Source of the DNA: an uncultured Eubacteriales bacterium
Lineage (GTDB): Bacteria > Bacillota > Clostridia > Christensenellales > Aristaeellaceae
Assembly (NCBI GenBank): GCA_902795275.1
Contig: CADBKQ010000015.1
Span: 1-64,000, forward strand
Length of the DNA: 64,000 bases
Direction of reading: 5' to 3'
Shown here: one piece after another, positions 43,700-52,462 of the stretch
Layout: every line of letters begins with the position of its first letter
Numbering within the stretch: the stretch's first letter is position 1
The notes under the pieces: model-generated
Seen by the model: the letters and a program-made list of their open reading frames with translations, nothing else
What the model was told of the DNA's origin: nothing
Database searches by the model: none
Translations under genes and position numbers: made by a program

Positions 43700-44695
43700 A
43701 TGAACATGCCGATTGGCAGGCTGCCGCACGGGGAAAGAAATCTGATTACCGACGTGCCGGGAGTGCGGGTGGGCCACGCCACAGTGGACGCGGGCGATTG
43801 CCATACCGGGGTGACGGTGGTGCTTCCGCCGCGGGAGAATCCTTTCACGGACAAGCTGACGGCGGCGTGCTGCGTGTTCAACGGATTTGGAAAGACCCTG
43901 GGCTTGGTGCAGGTGGAGGAGCTTGGCACGCTGGAAACGCCCATCGCGCTGACCAACACCCTGAACGTGGGCAAAGTACACGACGCGCTGGTGAGCTACA
44001 TGATCGACGTCTGCCGCCGGGACGGGATCAAATTGACTTCCGTGAACCCGGTGGTCTGCGAATGCAACGACAGCCGGATCAGCGAGATTGCCAGACGGCC
44101 GGTGGGGGAGAGGGAAGTGCTCGATGCCATTGCGTCCGCATCATCCGACTTCGCCCAGGGCGCGGTCGGCGCGGGCCGGGGCACCATCTGCTACGGCATG
44201 AAGGGCGGCATCGGCTCCTCCTCGCGGCTGATGGAATTGGACGGCAAAACCTATACCATCGGCGTGCTGGTGCAGAGCAATTACGGCGCGTCGGCGGACT
44301 TCCGCGCGGTCTGCCTGCCGGAAGGGCTGGCGGAATGCGACCAGGGCAGCATCATCCTGATTGCCGCCACCGACCTGCCCCTGTCCTCGCGGCAGCTCAG
44401 GCGCGTGCTGCGCAGGGCATCCGTGGGGATGGCGCGGCTGGGCTCCTATATCGGGCATGGCAGCGGAGAAATCGCCGTCGGCTTCACGACTGCGCCAAAA
44501 GAAAAACGCAGCGACAGTTTTCAAACGCAAACTGTGCTGCGGGAAGACCTGATGAACCTGCCCTTCCGGGCCATCGGCGAATGCGCCGAGGAAGCGATCC
44601 TGCAATCCCTCTGGCACGCCGCGCCGGACCAAGGGCTGGACGGTACGAGCATCCCATCGCTGAGGGAATTCCTGAAAGGAAGGAAGCCGGTTTAA
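43700..44695 (+). CDS. P1-family (DmpA/BapA-like) aminopeptidase
   Basis: The 331-residue protein is an autoprocessing Ntn-type hydrolase of the DmpA family: NLITDVPGVRVGHATV near the start, GAVGAGRGTICYGMKGGIGSSS, and the processing site in GHGSGEIAVGFTT, where cleavage before the Ser makes the N-terminal nucleophile. The family hydrolyses D-amino acid or beta-amino acid peptides. No signal peptide, so cytoplasmic. The ATG at 43700 has AAAGGAGGC at 10 bases; an earlier ATG at 43679 lies before it. It might act on D-amino acid peptides of cell-wall origin, but this is inference. Confidence 0.9.
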   Translation: MNMPIGRLPHGERNLITDVPGVRVGHATVDAGDCHTGVTVVLPPRENPFTDKLTAACCVFNGFGKTLGLVQVEELGTLETPIALTNTLNVGKVHDALVSYMIDVCRRDGIKLTSVNPVVCECNDSRISEIARRPVGEREVLDAIASASSDFAQGAVGAGRGTICYGMKGGIGSSSRLMELDGKTYTIGVLVQSNYGASADFRAVCLPEGLAECDQGSIILIAATDLPLSSRQLRRVLRRASVGMARLGSYIGHGSGEIAVGFTTAPKEKRSDSFQTQTVLREDLMNLPFRAIGECAEEAILQSLWHAAPDQGLDGTSIPSLREFLKGRKPV

Positions 44696-44713
44696 CCGCA
44701 TCCCTTCCGTTTT

Positions 44714-45841
44714 TTACTTTTTCCAGTAGCTCATCACTTCGCCCGGCGACATTTCCCGATGGATGCGGTTGATTTCCTTCAATTCGGCCGGGCGGCGGGG
44801 AGGATTGCAGTAGGGGCAGGGCGTGAGGGAAGCGAATTCCGCTTCATCCAATTGCCCGTAATTGAAAGCCGTCATCTGCGGCCAGTATTTCTCCTTGACG
44901 CCCCGGCAGTCGTGGGTGGTGTGGTAATTGGCGCCGCCGTTGGGGTTATAATACAGCACGGTGTGCTCCGAGGGGATTTCGATCTGGCGGCCCTGGTAGT
45001 CCTCCCAGATCACCACTTTGGTGCCGTTTTTGATGTTGTCCCAGATCCACTTCATATTGATGCCTTCTGGGTTTTTCAGCCGCTGCACCCGAATGCAGCC
45101 GTGGCTGGAACGGGTACCCAGCTTGGGCTCGGTGTTTTTATAGTTCTTGGAGCCGTCGCCGTTCTTGGTGTGAGGCACTTCATGCAGCAGATCGCCGCTG
45201 TTGAAGCGCAGGCCCATGGCGCACACCAGGTTGTCGCTCTTGAAATCACCCACCCGGGACACGATGATGAATTCGCCGGAGCGGGTTTCGTTATAGGGCT
45301 GCTTGTCGTTGTACAGGCCGGTGGACACGGCCAGGCTGCTCATCAGGTGGCCGTCGTGGAAGATGTAAAGGGTCTGGGTCAGCTTGTCGATCACGATGCC
45401 GTATTCCTGGTTGACCTTCTTGGTTTTCAGCTTATTGGTAGGCACATAACCGGTCACGAAGGCGTTCCAGTTTTTCACCTTGCTGTCGTGGAAAGAGCTG
45501 GAATAGGTTTCCACCTTTGTCCAGCCGTCTTTGTCTTTTTCCAGCACGTGCACCGCCTGGCTGGAGCCGGTAATCACGCCTAAGGGGTCGCTGTTTTTAT
45601 CCGGCCTGGTATACAGGATCACCTGATCCTTCTGGCCCGCGTCCACAACGGTGATGGGCGCGGTCAGCATGGCCCACACCGCTTCCTCATCGCGAATGTC
45701 CATGGGCGTGCACCAATAGCAGTTTTCGTGCCAGGGCCGGTATTGGCTGCGATAAGCGGGCGTAATCACGTCCTCCGCCCGGACGACGGGAACGGGAATC
45801 AACAAAAGCGTCAAAAAAAGAGAAAGCAGTGTTTTCCGCAT
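44714..45841 (-). CDS. secreted L,D-transpeptidase (YkuD) with SH3-like domain
   Basis: The 375-residue protein has a signal peptide (cleavage near VVRA), an SH3-like segment (about 65-140, ILYTRPDKNSDPLGVI), a YkuD catalytic domain (about 145-280) with the catalytic Cys in SSHGCIRV, and a C-terminal CPYC-containing tail with HTTHDC. It would make 3-3 peptidoglycan crosslinks or attach proteins outside the cell. It has its own promoter (45932-45960) and AAAGGAGAC before the ATG. Confidence 0.9.
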   Translation of the reverse strand: MRKTLLSLFLTLLLIPVPVVRAEDVITPAYRSQYRPWHENCYWCTPMDIRDEEAVWAMLTAPITVVDAGQKDQVILYTRPDKNSDPLGVITGSSQAVHVLEKDKDGWTKVETYSSSFHDSKVKNWNAFVTGYVPTNKLKTKKVNQEYGIVIDKLTQTLYIFHDGHLMSSLAVSTGLYNDKQPYNETRSGEFIIVSRVGDFKSDNLVCAMGLRFNSGDLLHEVPHTKNGDGSKNYKNTEPKLGTRSSHGCIRVQRLKNPEGINMKWIWDNIKNGTKVVIWEDYQGRQIEIPSEHTVLYYNPNGGANYHTTHDCRGVKEKYWPQMTAFNYGQLDEAEFASLTPCPYCNPPRRPAELKEINRIHREMSPGEVMSYWKK

Positions 45842-45931
45842 AAGGCGTCTCCTTTGGTAAAAGCATCATTGCAATTCTGCCCCGCGCTTGGGCGGGCGCA
45901 ACTGAGGGGGAAAGCCGCGCTTTCCGGATTA

Positions 45932-45960
45932 AGTATACCATATCTTTTGGCCATTTGCAA
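45932..45960 (-). promoter_or_regulatory. promoter of the L,D-transpeptidase gene
   Basis: On the minus strand: TTGCAA (45960-45955), a 17-bp spacer and TATACT (45937-45932). Confidence 0.75.
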
Positions 45961-46043
45961 ATCAGACACATTTTTGTTACATTTCAGCCGCCCTCCTTTT
46001 CGGGCGGAATACGCTTATAAGCGGGAGACCAACAGGGGGAAAT

Positions 46044-46084
46044 AAAAAGGGCTGATGCAGATGAAAATGCAACAGCCTTTTTCA
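46044..46084 (-). terminator. terminator of the glycosidase row
   Basis: GGCTG (46050-46054) pairs with CAGCC (46073-46077), with A-run and T-run on both sides, so it works on the minus strand and possibly both. Confidence 0.65.
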
Positions 46085-46142
46085 GTTCGATTTCAATCCC
46101 GAAAAGCGTGAACAGGCGTCATAAACATTTTTGTGTCTTTGA

Positions 46143-47708
46143 TCAAATATCCGTTGGCACGCTATTCCCTTCTTCTGTGTGCTGATCAGGACGCTGCACG
46201 GCATAGGTCATGGTTCCGGACTGCTGGACGCGCTCGCTGCCGTCTGGCAGGCGGACAGTCGCTTCGCAGTTGGCGGGCACGGTGACGGTGAAGACGGTTT
46301 CCCCGTCCTTCTTTTCCCAGCCGCTTTCGATGGTTCCGTAAATGCTGTCGTAGCTTGCTTTGGCAAAGTCCAGGTGTCCGCCGGGCCGGGGCGCGACCAC
46401 GAAGCGGTTCTCCCATTCCACTTGGATGCCGCAGCAGGTGTCAAACAGCCATTTGCAGACAGCGCCCTTGGAATAGTGGTTCAGGCTGGCAATGCCCGCA
46501 TCGCCTTTTGGCCCCTCCCAGGCTTCCCAGATGGTCATGGCCCCGCTCTTGGGCATGGACAGCCAGCCGGGGATTTCCTCGTTTTCCAGCAGACGGTAGG
46601 CGTATTCGATGTCCATATCCGCTAAAACATAGAGGATCATCGGCGTGGACAGAAAGCCGGTGCCGAGACGCCAGCCGTAATTGTCCAGCGCCCGGATCAG
46701 CCGCTTTTTCGCAAATTCGGTTTGCTCCTCGTTCAGGAGGTTCATGTACAGCGGACGCACCAGCTTGGCCTGCCGGTCGGTGTCCAGGGTGAATTTGGGC
46801 TTTGATACCATTTCCTGATAGGCTTTCTTCGCGCCCTCCGAGTATTCTTTGAGCCGCGGGATATATTCGTTTCTCCCTAATATGTCACAGATTTCGACCA
46901 TCACGCCCAGCACCCAGGCGGTGTAGGCGGTGGATTCCTCGGGGTGCGGCTCGGCAAAGTCCGTCCAGACGAAGGCTTTCACGTCGTTGGGCTCCGCCCA
47001 TTCGCCGTAGGACTGACCCGCGTTGACGGCGTATTTCCTGTTTTCTTTGGAAATGCCCAGGGGCTTGGCGTAAATGCCGCCCCACTTGCCGCAGCGGGAG
47101 ATCATGAACGCTGCGTAGAGCAGCATATTTTCAAAGTTGTCCTTCAAAATCTGCCTGTCGCCGTATTTCTTGTAGAAACGGTACGGCATGAGAATGCCCA
47201 CGTCCGCCCAGCCCACGGAGCCGTTCATCACGTTCATGAACCAATCCTCGTTGGCGTAAGGCGCGATCTGGGGCAGCTTGCCGTTTTTCCACTGCCGGTC
47301 GAACACGTCCCGCAGATGCTTCCGGGCGAAAGCGGCGTAGTCCGCCAGATAGCTGGCCGTGCCGAAGAACACCTGGCTGTCGCCCGTCCAGCCCATGCGC
47401 TCCCGGGTGGGGCAGTCGGAAGGCGAGAGCAGGCCCATTTCAAAGAAGGCTTCGCTCCATTCGCCGGGCTCGTCGTTCTCGTCCCACAGGCGGATCTTCC
47501 AGTTCACGCGCTCCCCGCTTGCCAATTCCTGGGGATAATACGCGCACATGGAATCGCCGACCGCCTTGCCGCTGTCCCACTTTTCGGTGACGATCTGGTA
47601 GGCGGTCTGCTTCACGCCGCCTTCGCAGGTCCATTGCAGCCGCGGGTGCTGAATATCAATGCCCATGGGGTTTACCAGGTATTCCGTTTTCAGGCGGGAA
47701 GCGATCAT
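46143..47708 (-). pseudogene. alpha-L-rhamnosidase (GH78) with a large internal in-frame deletion
   Basis: The frame is open for 521 residues, but GH78 enzymes of this layout normally reach about 850-950. The N-terminal part (NPMGIDIQHPRLQW, WKIRLWDENDEPGEWS) runs to residue 90 and then jumps straight to the catalytic (alpha/alpha)6 barrel at CPTRERMGWTGD, so the N-terminal beta-sandwich domains are missing. The barrel keeps GWTGD, TIWEAWEG and LNHYSKG regions. Activity on rhamnosides is doubtful. It starts at the ATGA overlap with the preceding GH3 gene, behind AAAGGAGGAAAA. Confidence 0.75.
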
Positions 47709-48466
47709 GGCTTTTCCTCCTTTTTTGCGTTGGCTGCTTCTGTCAGTTTCTTCGCCATACGCACCACACGGGATGCGTTGATCAAAAGCTGTTTTCTTGT
47801 GACGGCGCCTTCTTTCAGGCCGTTCAGCAGGGCTTTCAGGTCGCCGGGGCCGCCCGGCATCACCAGGTCGCCGCCCGCCGCCGCGATTCGCGCGGCGTTG
47901 GGCGCAGGATACTTTTTCTTTCCGGCGTTCAGGACGCCGATGATCCAGTCGGTCATCACAATGCCCCGGAAGCCGAACTCGCATCGCAGGATGTCTTCAA
48001 TCAGGTCGCGATGCTCGGAAGTGTGCGTGCCGTTCAGCAGGTTGTAGGAGGTCATCAGCGCGTGGGGCTGGCTCTCCTTGACGGCGATTTCAAAACCCCG
48101 CAGGTAGATTTCCCGCATGGCCCGTTCGCTGACCAGGCTGTTGCTGCCGTAGCGGTTGGTTTCCTGGTTGTTGGCAGCAAAATGCTTGATGGTGGTTCCG
48201 CAGCTGGGATGCCGCTGGTCCATCCAGCCCTTGCTGGTGACCCGGAAGCCCGCCGCCTCCAAGCCGTCCTCCGCCGTGACGAATACGCGGGAATTGACCT
48301 CGCCCGAGCCGGTGCCGCCCTTCACCGTGCGCCGCGCCCCGCTGCCGTAGAGCGCCAGATCGCAAGGCGCGTCCAGGGGAAACGCGCCGTCGGTCTTTAA
48401 CAGCACCGCGCATTCTCCGCCGAAGCGGCGCAGAAAAGCGCTGTGTTCTTTTTCATAATCGCTCAT
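47705..48466 (-). pseudogene. GH3 beta-glucosidase (inverted domain order) with a large internal deletion
   Basis: The 253-residue frame joins the start of an inverted-order GH3 enzyme (CAVLLKTDGAFPL, KGGTGSGEVNSRVFVTAEDGLE) directly to the TIM-barrel region (GTTIKHFAANNQETNR, SYNLLNGTHTSE, GIVMTDW). A normal enzyme of this layout has roughly 750-900 residues, so several hundred are absent, including most of the barrel before KHFAAN. The frame is kept across the join. Start has AGGAGAAAG upstream and overlaps the preceding gene by four bases (ATGA). Confidence 0.75.
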
Positions 48467-49028
48467 GTCGCTTTCTCCTGTTCCTTCTTACGCTTTGGCC
48501 TGTTCATGGCGGGCTTTGAGTTGCCGTAGGTGAAGCTGCCCGCGTTGTAATAGGCGGGGGCGGTGGTCAGGTCGTAGGCGTAAATATCCGTGAGGCGGCC
48601 GGAGGGGTTCACTTCGCCGGTTAGCGCCTTGCCCACGCTGTTGAAGCCAACCGCGCCGGGGCTGCCCACCCACAGGCAGGCGTCCACGCCCTCCACGAAG
48701 CCCAGCTCCATAGCGTTGGAGGAGTTAACGAGGACGATGACCTTTTCGTTCCTTTCGCCAGCGGCAGCGCGCCGTTCTCGTTCCGCAGCAGCACGATGCC
48801 CTCGCTCTCCAGCGCTTCGGCCATGCGCAGGCTCTGTTCCGTGGCGTCGGCCACGCTGAGGATCTCGGCGCTTTCAACGTTTTTCTTGCCCGTGAGTAAC
48901 GGATTCAGATTCGCACCCATGAAGGATGTGATCATGGGATTGAGCGTTGAGCACGCGATGTTCACCGCCAGCGCCGCGATCAGCAGCAGCGCGATGGCAA
49001 TGATTTTTCCTTTGTTGCCCTTCTTCAT
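48463..49028 (-). pseudogene. GH3 beta-glucosidase with membrane anchor, deleted and frameshifted
   Basis: The first part (from the ATG at 49028, AAAGGAGATC upstream) encodes an N-terminal membrane anchor (residues 7-29) and the start of an inverted GH3 chain, ending in EGIVLLRNENGALPLAKGTK. There the frame breaks, and a different frame continues with VIVLVNSSNAMELGFVEGVDACLWVG...NPSGRLTDIYAYD, which belongs several hundred residues later in the same family. The join lies near 48744-48750 in GGAACGAAAAGG. The original stop is kept. Confidence 0.75.
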
Positions 49029-49076
49029 GGTTTGATCTCCTTTCCATGCGGCAGAAAAGTAAATTTCAGCATGACC

Positions 49077-49085
49077 ATTATAACA
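49077..49085 (-). promoter_or_regulatory. extended -10 promoter of the glycosidase row
   Basis: On the minus strand TGTTATAAT (TGn plus TATAAT), about 50 bases before the ATG at 49028. I see no good -35 box. Confidence 0.5.
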
Positions 49086-49103
49086 ATTATTCCTGAAAAA
49101 GTA

Positions 49104-49140
49104 TTGCAGAAGTGTCGCGCTTTTCGTATAATATGTCGCG
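49104..49140 (+). promoter_or_regulatory. promoter of the AraC-type regulator with direct repeats
   Basis: TTGCAG (49104-49109), a 17-bp spacer and TATAAT (49127-49132). TGTCGCG occurs at 49113-49119 and 49134-49140, 21 bases apart (two helical turns) and flanking the -10 box. That is the geometry of an AraC-family half-site pair, so autoregulation is possible. Confidence 0.6.
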
Positions 49141-49155
49141 AGTGAAGATGAAAAC

Positions 49156-50342
49156 ATGGAAAACGAGGATTATTTGTATCTTTGCACCATGATCGGGAAC
49201 CTGTCCGGCGTACCGGTGCGGCTGTACGAAGAAGAAAAGCCGGTATATTTCCACAGCCTGGTAGCCTTGCCTAAAGACCCTTTCCAGCTGGTGCGGGAAA
49301 AAAGCTTTCCCTCACCGACCGTGTGGGTTTTTATGTGACGCCGCGCTTTTTCTATTACGGCATCGTGGTCAGCGGCAGCACGCGCATGATCGTGGGCCCC
49401 AGCCGGCAGACCGCCGCCTCGGATCAGGAATTGAAAGACATCGCCTTTGAGCTGGATATCCGGCAGGACGACGTGGCGGAATTCGTGTCCGGCATGAAGC
49501 AGATCATCCGTCTGCCGATGGAGAGCATGATGCAGATGATGTGCGCCGTGAATTTCATGGTGAACGGGGAAAAGCTGAACCTGAACGACATCGTGGGCGG
49601 CGGGGACAATCCCTTCGGCATGGAGGAAGCGCGGGCGGAGCAGCGCATGGCGGAAATGGAATCCACCTCGGAAACGCTGCACAATTCCCTGGCTGTGGAA
49701 CAGACGCTGATGAACATCATCCGCAAGGGGGACGTGGCCGCCCTGGAAGCCTTCGTGCAGGACGCGCCCGCCGTGTGCCCCGGCATGATGGCGCAGGAAC
49801 AATTGCGGCAGGCCAAAAACACCTTTATCGTCGCCACCGCCGAATCCTGCCGCGCCGCCATTCGGGGCGGCATGGACGTGGAGGACGCCCTCACCAGCAG
49901 CGACGCTTACATCCAGGAGTGCGAAATGCTCACGGACATGCACCGCATCACCCAGCTGCAATACGATATGGTGCTGTATTACACCCGGCAGGTGGAACGG
50001 GTGCGCCGGGGCCATTACGCCACCGACCTGGTGCGGAACGTGGCAAACTACGTGCAGCATCATCTGTCCGAAGCCATCACCACCGACCAGATCGCCGAGC
50101 ACTGCTTCCTGAGCCGCCAGCACCTGTCCCGCCGCTTCACCCAGGAGGCGGGCATTCCCCTGGCCGCTTTTGTGCGCAATGAAAAAGTGGAGGAAGCGAA
50201 ACGCCTCCTCCGCTATACGGACAAAACCGTGTCCGCCATCGGCTTGTATCTGAGCTTTTCCAGCCAGGGCCATTTTGTCCGCGTGTTCAAGGAAACCGTG
50301 GGCATGACGCCGAAAGAGTATCGGGAAAAGAAACGGGGATAA
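49156..50342 (+). pseudogene. AraC-family regulator with a -1 frameshift at an A6 run
   Basis: The C-terminal part is an intact AraC DNA-binding domain (ITTDQIAEHCFLSRQHLSRRFTQEAG and FSSQGHFVRVFKETVGMTPKEY). The start at 49156 (MENEDYLYLCTMIGNL) is in another frame and would stop at 49338. The frames meet at GGGAAAAAAGC (about 49299): shifting back one base restores EKKLSLTDRVGFYV, giving about 395 residues. This is either a one-base loss in the A-run or -1 slippage on A-AAA-AAG. It is divergent from the glycosidase row and probably regulated it. Confidence 0.75.
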
Positions 50343-50453
50343 TCAGGTTTTTTCCCGCTTTGTTTGCCCGATGAAGAGATGGAGCGCAGGCCGTCTTTGG
50401 CCCCGAAAGCGGCTGCGAGCTACGGGTTATTTCTACGGAAGGATGGAAAAAGA

Positions 50454-51482
50454 ATGATCAGGAATGTCGCCATCGTAAGCCTTTCCAGCGGGATCGTGGG
50501 AGAGCCGTTCGTTCAGTTTGAGGTGGAAATCGGCCTGCGCAGGCTGAAGGATTACGGCCTCAACGTGAAATTTATGCCGCACGCGCGCATGGGCCTGGAA
50601 TATGTGAAGGCGCACCCGGAGAAGCGGGCGGAGGATCTTTTGCGGGCGTTCCGCGATCCCGAGGTCGATATGATCCTGTGCGCCAGCGGCGGCGACGATA
50701 CCTACCGCCTGCTGCCTTACCTGTTTGACCATCATGAGCTGGCGGACGCGGTCACGGACAAGGTGTTCCTCGGCTTTTCCGATACCACCATCAATCACCT
50801 GATGCTGCACAAGGTCGGGCTGCGCACCTTCTACGGGCAGGCTTTCCTTGCGGATATTTGCGAGCTGGGCCCGGAAATGCACCCCTATACCCGGAAGTAT
50901 TTTGAAGAACTGATCACCACCGGCGGCATCCGGGAAGTCACGCCCAGCGGTGTGTGGTATGAGGAGAGGAAACAATTCACGCCCGACCAGGCGGGGAAGC
51001 CTGTGCCCAGCCACCCCAACCGGGGCTTTGAACTGCTCCAGGGCGCGCCGGTGTTTTCCGGCAAAATTCTGGGCGGCTGCATTGATTCGCTCTATGACTT
51101 TTTCGACGGAGAGCGGTATGCGGACATGCCGGTTCTGTGCGAAAAGTATCATCTGTTCCCCGACGCGGCGGACTGGAAGGGGCGCATCCTGCTGCTGGAA
51201 TCCAGCGAGGAAATGCCCGCGCCCGAAAAATACCGCAAGGCGCTGGAATACCTGAAAGGAACGGGCGTGTTTGGCGCGGTGTCCGGCGTGCTGGCCGGGA
51301 AGCCCATGAACGAAACCTACGCGGAAGAATACAAGCGGCTGCTGGTCGAAGTGATCGGCAGGCCCGATCTTCCGATTGTTTTCAACCTGAACATCGGCCA
51401 CGCCATGCCCCGCTGCATCATGCCCTTCGGCGTGGAAGCCCGGGTGGACGCCGAACAGCAGGTGATCCGGTTCGGCGAATGA
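50454..51482 (+). CDS. peptidase S66 (LD-carboxypeptidase/MccF-like)
   Basis: The 342-residue protein has the S66 layout: ASGGDDTYRLLPYL (oxyanion region) and LGFSDTTINHL with the nucleophile Ser, followed by GKILGGCIDSL and IGHAMP with the catalytic Glu/His parts. S66 enzymes cleave the L,D-bond in murein tetrapeptides or self-toxic acyl-nucleotides of the microcin C type. No signal peptide, so cytoplasmic. With the recycling operon elsewhere in the window, a murein role is likely. The ATG at 50454 follows GGAAGGATGG; the open frame back to 50364 has no better site. Confidence 0.85.
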   Translation: MIRNVAIVSLSSGIVGEPFVQFEVEIGLRRLKDYGLNVKFMPHARMGLEYVKAHPEKRAEDLLRAFRDPEVDMILCASGGDDTYRLLPYLFDHHELADAVTDKVFLGFSDTTINHLMLHKVGLRTFYGQAFLADICELGPEMHPYTRKYFEELITTGGIREVTPSGVWYEERKQFTPDQAGKPVPSHPNRGFELLQGAPVFSGKILGGCIDSLYDFFDGERYADMPVLCEKYHLFPDAADWKGRILLLESSEEMPAPEKYRKALEYLKGTGVFGAVSGVLAGKPMNETYAEEYKRLLVEVIGRPDLPIVFNLNIGHAMPRCIMPFGVEARVDAEQQVIRFGE

Positions 51483-51510
51483 CAGAAGACCAAAGGAGTG
51501 AACATCTTAC

Positions 51511-52077
51511 ATGGACAGGGAACAGTTCATGAAACGCTGTTATGAATTGGCGATCCGGGCGGGAAAGAAAGGCTTTGACACGTTCGGCGCCGTGCTCGTT
51601 CACAACGGAGAAATTTTGGAAGAAGCGGAAAACACAGCGGATTGGAGCAAAGGCATCTTCGGCCACGCGGAATTCAATTTGGTTCATCAATGCGCCAACC
51701 GCTATCCGGATGCCGTTTTGAAAGAATCCACGCTGTATACAAGCTGCGCTCCGTGTGAACGCTGCCTTTGCGCAATCGCGTCCCTGGGGGTCGAAAACGT
51801 GGTCTTCGGCGTTTCCTACGAAGCGTTTTCCCAATTGACGCCCGGCGACGCGGTTCCGGTTGACAGAGAGGGCCTGCTTCAAAAGCTCGGCATCCGGATG
51901 AAACTGACTGGCCCGGTGCTTGAGGAAGAAGGCATGCATGTCTTTGAATGGTGGGGCGGCGAATACCGGCCGCTGGAAGAATTGATTGCGGAAATGGCGG
52001 AGGTAAAAGCCAAGAACCGGAACCAAGCCGGCCTGCCGCAAGAGGAGGAGAACCATGGACCATTATCGGATCATTGA
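51511..52077 (+). CDS. nucleoside/cytidine deaminase-like protein
   Basis: The 188-residue protein has the zinc site of the CDA superfamily: HAEFNLVHQ (His and catalytic Glu) and TSCAPCERC (PCxxC). The N-terminal half reads GFDTFGAVLVHNGEILEEAENT, as in guanine or tRNA adenosine-type deaminases. It hydrolytically deaminates a base or nucleoside; which one is not clear. AAAGGAG lies 12 bases upstream. It ends just before a palindromic repeat. Confidence 0.85.
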   Translation: MDREQFMKRCYELAIRAGKKGFDTFGAVLVHNGEILEEAENTADWSKGIFGHAEFNLVHQCANRYPDAVLKESTLYTSCAPCERCLCAIASLGVENVVFGVSYEAFSQLTPGDAVPVDREGLLQKLGIRMKLTGPVLEEEGMHVFEWWGGEYRPLEELIAEMAEVKAKNRNQAGLPQEEENHGPLSDH

Positions 52078-52085
52078 CCGGGAGA

Positions 52086-52213
52086 CCCAAAGCCTTCCCC
52101 TGAGGGGAAGGTGGGCCGCGAAGCGGGTCGGATGAGGTGGCTTATGCTGTGAAAACACCTCATCAGTCAGGCTTCGCCTGACAGCTTCCTCTCAAGGGGA
52201 AGCCTTTTGGATT
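52086..52213. repeat. palindromic MITE-like repeat
   Basis: The ends are inverted copies: CCAAAGCCTTCCCCTGAG on the left and CTCAAGGGGAAGCCTTTTGG on the right. Inner hairpins are present, including GTCAGGCTTCGCCTGAC and CCTTCCCCTGAGGGGAAGG. The layout is that of a short non-autonomous palindromic element common in Clostridial genomes. No other copy is obvious in the window. Confidence 0.65.
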
Positions 52214-52279
52214 GCGTCTCCATCTCTTTGTTATCATTGGGTTATTCATGCGTATGCCATGCAGCGCTCCATTTCCCCT

Positions 52280-52308
52280 ATTTACTCCTCCGCCTTTTTA
52301 TGGTAAAA
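52280..52308 (+). promoter_or_regulatory. promoter of the butyrate kinase gene
   Basis: TTTACT (52280-52285), a 17-bp spacer and TAAAAT (52303-52308). Confidence 0.55.
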
Positions 52309-52405
52309 TGCGAAACGGTACACAGGGCAAGGATTTCCACGCGGAGAAGCGGCCATTCGCCATTGCGGCCCGGCTGAAAACACGAAAAGGAGAAGGAGCG
52401 GACGG

Positions 52406-52462
52406 ATGAATCCCCCATGGGGCTTCCGCATCCCGGAAAAACGGTATGGAAAAAAGCTATAA
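52406..52462 (+). CDS. short leader ORF overlapping butyrate kinase
   Basis: An 18-codon frame (MNPPWGFRIPEK...) has a strong ribosome site (AAAGGAGAAGGAG) that the kinase start itself lacks. It overlaps the kinase start by 17 bases in a different frame, so it may feed ribosomes to it by coupling. Whether the peptide matters is unknown. Confidence 0.4.
   Translation: MNPPWGFRIPEKRYGKKL

Larger units (their letters stand above)
45842..46142. other. intergenic stretch upstream of the L,D-transpeptidase gene
   Basis: No gene is visible. It holds the transpeptidase promoter (45932-45960) and a terminator for the glycosidase row on the other side (46044-46084), both listed separately. Confidence 0.6.
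52078..52445. other. intergenic stretch before butyrate kinase
   Basis: This 368-base gap holds the palindromic repeat (52086-52213), a promoter (52280-52308) and a short leader ORF (52406-52462), all listed separately. I see nothing else in it. Confidence 0.6.
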
